Shown one piece after another: positions 31,956-36,464 of a stretch of DNA of 36,464 nt. Both the position numbers and the translations under genes were made by a program. Under the pieces are notes generated by a model that saw nothing but the letters and a program-made list of their open reading frames with translations, made no database searches and was not told the origin of the DNA. Positions within the stretch are counted from its first letter, which is position 1. Every line of letters begins with the position of its first letter. The stretch lies in the IMG/VR virus record IMGVR_UViG_3300045902_000346, positions 1 to 36,464 of that record. The stretch is one strand, 5' to 3'. The stretch is from a virus.

Positions 31956-33390
31956 GTTCTTTTTCCTTTACGGTAGCAGAAGCGGCGAGCCCACCATGAA
32001 CTTCACTGCGAGTATAGCCTTCTTCAATCTTAGCTATCTGACCAGTCATTTTCATGTTAATATAATCACCACTTTCCATACCAGCCCCGTGCCGAGCGAT
32101 GATAGGTACTAGTTTACGATTATACTTCTCTTTTGTCAAGGTGGATTCTTCAGCAATCTCCTCGTCCGTTTTTGCTTTATAAATTGTGAAATTACTACAG
32201 AGCCAAATAATTCTATCTGACCCGCTAGCCACATCAGTATCTTCTTTAGTAATACCTTCACGATTTAATTGAATAAACGATAAACATGCCGCACCGTAAC
32301 GAACCATGAAATTGTGCAATCCGGTCATCTGAAAACCTAAAACCTGATACTCCTGAAGATTTTTATTAATAGCTTCAGAACTCATCAATTTTAGATAATC
32401 ATAAATAATTAAGCAAGGTTTGGCTTCACCAGAATCTTCAAGACCCACAGTTTTCAATACCCACCGTCTCATAATTGAAACGATTTCTTCAAATGGTAAT
32501 CCAGCAATACTAATGTATTCATACGGAATACCCTTTAAATAATTAACAGCTTGTTTAACAGCTTCCTTTTGTTTAGTATTAGAAGAGAATTTACCTGTTT
32601 CTAGTTCTTTAATACTTACACCGGAAATATTAGCTAACATTCTGTTCCAGTGGTCTTCCTTACTCATTTCCGTATCTAAGTTTAGAACCGGAATTCCTAA
32701 CTTACCAGCAACATGCATAGCGATATTATCGGCTAGCATAGTCTTACCAACTTTAGCCCGAGCCCCAATCATATTAACAGTTTTTTTTCTAAAACCTCCT
32801 CCAATTGCCGCATCATACTTAGGAAAACCAGAAGAAATACCAATATTTTCAACGGGATTGTTAATAAGATGTTCTACATACTTTTCTAGACCGTCACTAA
32901 TCTTTTGGGGTCCATCGCTTTTTGATTCGGACAAACCTAAAGCGAAATCGTAAATAGGATTCTCAACTAAACTTAAAATCTCATCAATAGGTTCATTGCC
33001 AGTAACACTTACTAACGTGCTTTTAATTTCATCTAGCACATTATTAGCATCTCTAGCAATTTGTAATTTTTTAATACGTTTCGCCATTCCCCTAACGTTT
33101 TCTAAACGGATAGGGAAATTCATGACGGCACGTAAATGGCGTCTTTCTTCTTCAGTTTCAATGATGTGATTAAGATTTAAATTTGCAGCAGCCGCAAAAA
33201 CTGAAGCTAAGTCTGGAGTAACATTAACCTTATCTTTTAGTAAATGTTCTAAACATTTAAAAATAAATTGATTTGATTCAAGAGTAAATGTATTAATATC
33301 AATTATATCTGCAATATCTACATAGCAATTAGAGCCGTATTGGAATAAACCTGCTAATACGGCTTTTTCTGATGCGATATCTGAATTCAT
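31915..33390 (-). CDS. dnaB: DnaB-like replicative helicase
   Basis: From the ATG at 33390 (GAGG five bases upstream; the GTG at 33423 lies inside the preceding gene) the protein is 491 residues: MNSDIASEKAVLAGLFQYGS, then the RecA-like core with GISSGFPKYDAAIGGGFRKK, Walker A GARAKVGKTMLAD, Walker B CLIIYDYLKLM and the sensor FIQLNREG. An eight-base A run inside FRKKTVN is in frame here. It would unwind DNA at the fork and work with the primase encoded next to it. Its Walker A carries no intein, unlike RecA and PhoH. Confidence 0.93.
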   Translation of the reverse strand: MNSDIASEKAVLAGLFQYGSNCYVDIADIIDINTFTLESNQFIFKCLEHLLKDKVNVTPDLASVFAAAANLNLNHIIETEEERRHLRAVMNFPIRLENVRGMAKRIKKLQIARDANNVLDEIKSTLVSVTGNEPIDEILSLVENPIYDFALGLSESKSDGPQKISDGLEKYVEHLINNPVENIGISSGFPKYDAAIGGGFRKKTVNMIGARAKVGKTMLADNIAMHVAGKLGIPVLNLDTEMSKEDHWNRMLANISGVSIKELETGKFSSNTKQKEAVKQAVNYLKGIPYEYISIAGLPFEEIVSIMRRWVLKTVGLEDSGEAKPCLIIYDYLKLMSSEAINKNLQEYQVLGFQMTGLHNFMVRYGAACLSFIQLNREGITKEDTDVASGSDRIIWLCSNFTIYKAKTDEEIAEESTLTKEKYNRKLVPIIARHGAGMESGDYINMKMTGQIAKIEEGYTRSEVHGGLAASATVKEKEHAIKYEGESTPIF

Positions 33391-33391
33391 T

Positions 33392-34108
33392 CTATCCTCG
33401 TTTACTGAGTATACAATTATCACACTGATAACTTGTTAGGTCATCTCTACCTAATCTTTGAGGCGCTAAATGAGCGTCAATTCTATATTTTCTTTGACAT
33501 GAAAAACATCTAACTACAACCTTTTTAGATGGTTGTCTTTTAGGAATCATTTTTTTAGCAGCAATAGATTCTCTAGTTCTTACCTTTTTATCAAAAGTAA
33601 GAGTGTCAGTCTTAGCGAAAGCGGGATTATCTTTAAAATTATTTTTTCTTGGCCCCAAAGGAAAAGCTACTCTAACACATTGTTTATTGCGAGTTTCTCC
33701 CCCAGAACCAGCGTCTTCAATTACCTCTTCACCAAAGAACGGAATTTTACTAGGATTCTTCTTAGGAAGAACTTTTTCTTCTTCTTCATCAAAAACTTCT
33801 TCTTCTCCCACATCTAATAAAGAATTTTCAGCAGGAAGGGGCTCATCATTAGATGAATCCGCCGCCTCCGTCTCAATTTGAATCAGAGAGTCATCATAAT
33901 CCTCTGGTTCGGGTTCGATTTCTTTGTTTTCCACAGGAACCCTTTCCTGCTGACTCTCACTTAACAAGCTCAAAATCTGTTGCAGGTGAGAGTTATCCAG
34001 AGTTTCAACTTGAGTAGAAGTTAAGAGTTCGTAAGATTTTTTAATCTTGGAAAAATCTTTTTCTTCAATTCCTGTCTTTAGGAGTTGTAGGGCATTGGTA
34101 TCTAACAT
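33392..34108 (-). CDS. Acidic protein with C-terminal zinc ribbon (238 aa)
   Basis: Not recognised as a family. Residues 1-50 are helical, residues 55-130 are very acidic (EPEPEDYDDSL, EEEVFDEEEEKVLPKK), and residues 198-235 form a zinc ribbon: RCFSCQRKYRID and YQCDNC, a CxxC...CxxC. The acidic stretch carries two facing copies of the GC-rich repeat; the heptapeptide QQERVPV at residues 53-59 is also in the unrelated cupin. It is encoded just ahead of the helicase gene, so a role in replication or transcription is possible. Confidence 0.55.
   Translation of the reverse strand: MLDTNALQLLKTGIEEKDFSKIKKSYELLTSTQVETLDNSHLQQILSLLSESQQERVPVENKEIEPEPEDYDDSLIQIETEAADSSNDEPLPAENSLLDVGEEEVFDEEEEKVLPKKNPSKIPFFGEEVIEDAGSGGETRNKQCVRVAFPLGPRKNNFKDNPAFAKTDTLTFDKKVRTRESIAAKKMIPKRQPSKKVVVRCFSCQRKYRIDAHLAPQRLGRDDLTSYQCDNCILSKRG
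33826..33845 (+). repeat. GC-rich dispersed repeat, copy J
   Basis: Plus strand TTTCAGCAGGAAGGGGCTCA; it faces copy K about 90 bases away. In the coding strand it reads EPLPAEN. Confidence 0.65.
33934..33957 (-). repeat. GC-rich dispersed repeat, copy K
   Basis: Minus strand AGAGTCAGCAGGAAAGGGTT, continuing CCTG. It encodes SQQERVP in the acidic protein. Confidence 0.65.
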
Positions 34109-34263
34109 ATTTCTTTCCTTCTTCGGTCAACTTAATAAATTTTTTGTTTCTATCTGAATAGATAACCACTTTTCCAGTTTCTAGCAAAGCTTTCAGAAAA
34201 GAAATTGAGGTTATAAATTTCAGTTCTAATTTTTGGTAATCTAGTCTTCTATGGTGAGTTAAC
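34065..34263 (-). CDS. Possible winged-helix-like small ORF without a usual start
   Basis: The gap between 34108 and 34249 is open on the minus strand and reads EWLTHHRRLDYQKLELKFIT, SISFLKALLETGKVVIYSDR and NKKFIKLTEEGKKYVR, which resembles a winged helix with its beta hairpin. There is no ATG, GTG or TTG at the beginning after the in-frame TGA, so it may be entered by frameshifting from the preceding gene, use an unusual start, or be a remnant. It overlaps the start of the next gene by about 44 bases. Confidence 0.3.
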
Positions 34264-34608
34264 CATTCTCAACATTCTAGAATATCGGATTCCGGGCATA
34301 TTACTACCTACTTTTAGATTGTAATTCACGTAAGATGGTTCCTGATGTTTAATACCTTTCATATTAGCATAAACAGGATTCTCTCTCTTGAATTTCTCCA
34401 CTTCCTTTTCGTGTTCTTCAGTGTGAGTGTGGTGAAGAATAGGCGTAGGGCTTAAAGTAAAGATTCCATTGGAACATGACATATAAAATCCAATACTATT
34501 TGCGAAAGTTTTCACTTTAGTATAATAATTAACATTTTCATCTTTTATCTTGAATAATTCTTCCTCTCTATCATAGAGAGTAGTAGTTCCAGAAGTTTCA
34601 TTATCCAT
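34249..34608 (-). CDS. Hypothetical protein (119 aa)
   Basis: Not recognised. The protein starts MDNETSGTTTLYDREEELFK; the middle is beta-rich (GFYMSCSNGIFTLSPTPILH) and has a His/Glu-rich part (HHTHTEEHEKEVEKFKRENP). It overlaps the upstream gene by 8 bases. Confidence 0.5.
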   Translation of the reverse strand: MDNETSGTTTLYDREEELFKIKDENVNYYTKVKTFANSIGFYMSCSNGIFTLSPTPILHHTHTEEHEKEVEKFKRENPVYANMKGIKHQEPSYVNYNLKVGSNMPGIRYSRMLRMVNSP

Positions 34609-35083
34609 TTTTCATCCTCTTAGTTTGTTGTAAATCCGCGAAGCGATAAGAAAGAGCGTCCACTTTTGCTGATAGATAATTAATTTGGTCTACTCTAGCT
34701 TGAGCTTCAGTTCTTAAACGTTCACAAGACAAAGCAAATTCATTATCCTTAATCGCCATCATTTTTCGTTCGGAAGCTGAACTTGCAGTATAATTCTTCA
34801 TAATTGGAGCAATATATCTATCAATCATAGCTTGAGCCCAATTTACTCTACGAATTTCTACATTGAAACTTCTTTGTAGATAAAAAGAGTATTGAGCTAA
34901 AACAATAGACGCTTCACCACATTGTTCGGCCGACATTCTAGAAACTTCATCTTGAGACATTGTTAGATATTTTTCAGCCGGAATGTCAGGAGAGACATTC
35001 TTAATACCTAAACCCTTTTCATACTCTCTAAGAACTTCATCAACTTGTTTAGCTAAATCAGATAAGGAGTTCTTTCCAGACAT
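34601..35083 (-). CDS. Hypothetical helical protein near RecA (160 aa)
   Basis: Not recognised with certainty. It is almost all helical: KQVDEVLREYEKGLGIKN, ASIVLAQYSFYLQRSFNVEI and DQINYLSAKVDALSYRFADL, with the last part a coiled coil. Its place beside RecA, its size and its helical character make a recombination mediator of UvsY type conceivable, but no specific motif supports it. It overlaps the start of the next gene's end by 26 bases. Confidence 0.5.
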   Translation of the reverse strand: MSGKNSLSDLAKQVDEVLREYEKGLGIKNVSPDIPAEKYLTMSQDEVSRMSAEQCGEASIVLAQYSFYLQRSFNVEIRRVNWAQAMIDRYIAPIMKNYTASSASERKMMAIKDNEFALSCERLRTEAQARVDQINYLSAKVDALSYRFADLQQTKRMKNG

Positions 35084-35456
35084 CGACTGTCTCCTTGTAG
35101 GAACAGACTATTAAGGTGATATTGTTAATTCGACACCACTCAGCCTTATTAGAATCTCTTTTTTTACCTTTTATAAATCCCATCATATCACCATGAAAAA
35201 AATGCACATATTCATAGTGTTGCCGTCCATGAGCTTCTACCATCTTTTTTTGTTGAGGTAAATAAAAGTCTGCAAATAATCCCCCACTTCCCGGTAAGGG
35301 AACTTCCTCTAAAAGCGGACTGGAAGGAAAAGTGGCACGAAGTAATTCTCTGACTTCTAAATGTAAGGCACTGCGAGGCCGCTCATCAGACAGTTTGGGC
35401 TGATACCCAACTAAATACCACGAATACTCACGACCATCAAGACCTTTAACTCTCAT
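35058..35456 (-). CDS. Vsr-like (EDxHD-type) endonuclease
   Basis: A protein of 132 residues: Glu in LHLEVRELL, Asp in GLFADFYLPQQKKM, His in EAHGRQHYEYVHF, and Asp in KKRDSNKAEWCRINNITLIV make the E-D-xH-D pattern of Vsr-fold nucleases. It lacks the N-terminal DNA-binding parts of the nuclease at 980-1768. It follows recA directly, so it may be a dedicated DNA repair/recombination nuclease rather than a homing enzyme. Family assignment is by pattern only. Confidence 0.62.
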   Translation of the reverse strand: MRVKGLDGREYSWYLVGYQPKLSDERPRSALHLEVRELLRATFPSSPLLEEVPLPGSGGLFADFYLPQQKKMVEAHGRQHYEYVHFFHGDMMGFIKGKKRDSNKAEWCRINNITLIVCSYKETVDVWKELLI

Positions 35457-35470
35457 AATTAATTTTCCAC

Positions 35471-36464
35471 TCAGACATTCTTTATCCCTAACATTTTACT
35501 AATATCTTGTTCTAAATATTCCACCCAAGAAGGATTACTTTTTAATAAATTATAAAGCTTTTCTTCTCCTTGAGCTTTACATTTTTTAATAGCTTCATCG
35601 TTCCATTCTGTCACACCTAAAGATGGTAGTCGATTCTGCATAAAATCACAAACATACCAAGAGCCATTTTTGCTAATTAATCCCAAGTCGTTACCTAGAC
35701 AAATAACTTCTTTAACTTCATCAATACCATATCCATATCGGATATACGATTCAAATTCTTGTCCTGGCGGGGCACCCAAAGCTGTAGCTTCAGTTACCCA
35801 AGTAAGCTTTTGACCAATTCTCTTTCCATCATGCTCCCAGGCTTCAGTTGACTTACATCGTAATTTTACGTCAACTTGATATTGAACAGCGTTACCACCT
35901 TTTTCTTGTAGCGCCGCTCCATATCCACTAGTATTTGCCATTAATTGAGCTATACCTATTACAATACTTCGCTTGACAGGTACAACGTTTGCCATTTGCC
36001 GACAAAACTGAGCTAATAACGCTGCACCACCACCCCGAGTAGAAGTTCCCACTCCGTCCGTAATTTCTTTTTCGTGGCATAACATAGAAAACGAGTCTAT
36101 AATCAGGACACATTCCGGGTGATTCATCAATATTTTTTCACCGATATTTAGGTAGTCTTGAGCAGATAAAATCTTATCTTCACTAGAACCTATCACAGTA
36201 AAATGCTCAGGGTCTTTTTTCAGACCGTAAATACCATCTAAATTCATTTCTTTTAATCTGCCCTCAACATTCATATAGTAGATATGTTTACTACCATATT
36301 TAGGTTGTTGACATTTAGCGGCGAAATATAAAGCGGTAGTAGTATTATGAGTAGTAATAAAATTATTTGTTAAAAATAAATGATTATTATTATCAACTTC
36401 TATACATTGTGTTTCAGAATCTTCTATTTTTCTAATACTTATTATACTTCTTTTTAACTTAGTT
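35471..36464 (-). CDS. recA: RecA/UvsX-like recombinase with intein end, truncated by the window edge
   Basis: The C-terminal RecA extein runs from 36343 to 35471, 290 residues, starting TTTALYFAAKCQQPKYG. Walker B is CVLIIDSFSMLCHEKE; the L2 region and after is IVIGIAQLMANTSGYGAALQ then EKGGNAVQYQVDVKLRCK. Upstream, the frame continues without a stop to 36464 as an intein (next entry). The N-terminal extein and Walker A GxxxxGK lie beyond the window. The ATG at 36274 is an internal Met. RecA would pair strands in recombination-dependent replication. Confidence 0.9.
   Translation of the reverse strand, partial: TKLKRSIISIRKIEDSETQCIEVDNNNHLFLTNNFITTHNTTTALYFAAKCQQPKYGSKHIYYMNVEGRLKEMNLDGIYGLKKDPEHFTVIGSSEDKILSAQDYLNIGEKILMNHPECVLIIDSFSMLCHEKEITDGVGTSTRGGGAALLAQFCRQMANVVPVKRSIVIGIAQLMANTSGYGAALQEKGGNAVQYQVDVKLRCKSTEAWEHDGKRIGQKLTWVTEATALGAPPGQEFESYIRYGYGIDEVKEVICLGNDLGLISKNGSWYVCDFMQNRLPSLGVTEWNDEAIKKCKAQGEEKLYNLLKSNPSWVEYLEQDISKMLGIKNV
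36344..36464 (-). mobile_element. C-terminal end of a RecA intein (class 3-like)
   Basis: The frame reads IRKIEDSETQCIEVDNNNHL, FLTNNFITTHN, then extein TTTALYF. The block F Cys (TQCIEVD) and block G Thr (ITTHN) match class 3 inteins; the block B Trp lies outside the window. It is similar to the PhoH intein end (SQCIMIED, HLYLTNNFIVTHN), and the insertion point is the same (P-loop K|T). Confidence 0.82.

Noticed and set aside
36274-36274. ATG at 36274 as the start of RecA
   Set aside because: The reading frame continues upstream through RecA sequence into the intein end, so this Met is internal.

Overview
The window is AT-rich, gene-dense and almost entirely coding on the minus strand, with start/stop overlaps of the ATGA and TAATG kinds. 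It looks like part of a large tailed dsDNA phage genome (or a close relative recovered from a metagenome). The evidence is a phage-style replication and recombination set (RecA, DnaB-type helicase, DnaG-type primase, DnaE-type polymerase, SSB, PhoH, DnaQ-like exonuclease, Cas4/RecB-like nuclease, dNMP kinase) interleaved with inteins, homing-type nucleases and many carbohydrate genes. No rRNA, tRNA or CRISPR array was seen. The host cannot be named from the sequence; the Shine-Dalgarno and sigma70-like promoter sequences are of ordinary bacterial type.

Layout in the direction of transcription (right to left). (1) 36464-28809: RecA carrying the end of an intein, a Vsr-like nuclease, small helical proteins, a zinc-ribbon protein, DnaB-like helicase, DnaG-like primase, dNMP kinase, a deoxyribosyltransferase-like protein and a PD-(D/E)XK Fe-S nuclease. 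(2) 28809-26529: a decayed gene, a plus-strand LAGLIDADG fragment (the only convincing plus-strand gene), a Nudix hydrolase and small proteins. (3) 26523-24556: the N-terminal half of DnaE. (4) 24556-14241: about 10 kb containing small proteins, a DnaQ-like exonuclease and then a sugar cassette: cupins, glycosyltransferases, an NDP-sugar C-methyltransferase-like enzyme, GDPD-like and HAD domains, PfkB kinase, nucleotidyltransferase, RpiB, GMP reductase and a WavE-like protein. (5) 14199-12510: the middle and C-terminal parts of DnaE, behind their own promoter. (6) 12513-6709: a Tat-signal-like protein, SSB behind a consensus promoter, two glycosyltransferases, and PhoH interrupted by an intein. 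(7) 6655-1759: a second sugar cassette of glycosyltransferases, a methyltransferase and a nucleotidyltransferase. (8) 1768-1: a Vsr-like homing nuclease, a putative annealing/recombination protein and small ORFs.

The replication genes form the backbone. The sugar genes appear to have been inserted into it, splitting the DnaE gene over 10 kb, with hairpins lying just upstream of three glycosyltransferase genes that follow backbone genes. Inteins with class 3 features sit at the same P-loop position (GK|T) in both PhoH and RecA. Several genes are broken or lack a normal start: a HAD phosphatase and a WavE-like gene each frameshifted in an 8-base homopolymer, RpiB and the exonuclease without AUG/GUG/UUG starts, and a gene with a nonsense codon and a frameshift beside the LAGLIDADG fragment.

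The least expected signal is a GC-rich repeat of about 15-20 bp (core GCAGGRARGG, usually preceded by TCA or TAA and followed by TGCC-like bases). It occurs about a dozen times on both strands, inside coding sequence and in different reading frames. In several genes two copies face each other as an inverted pair.
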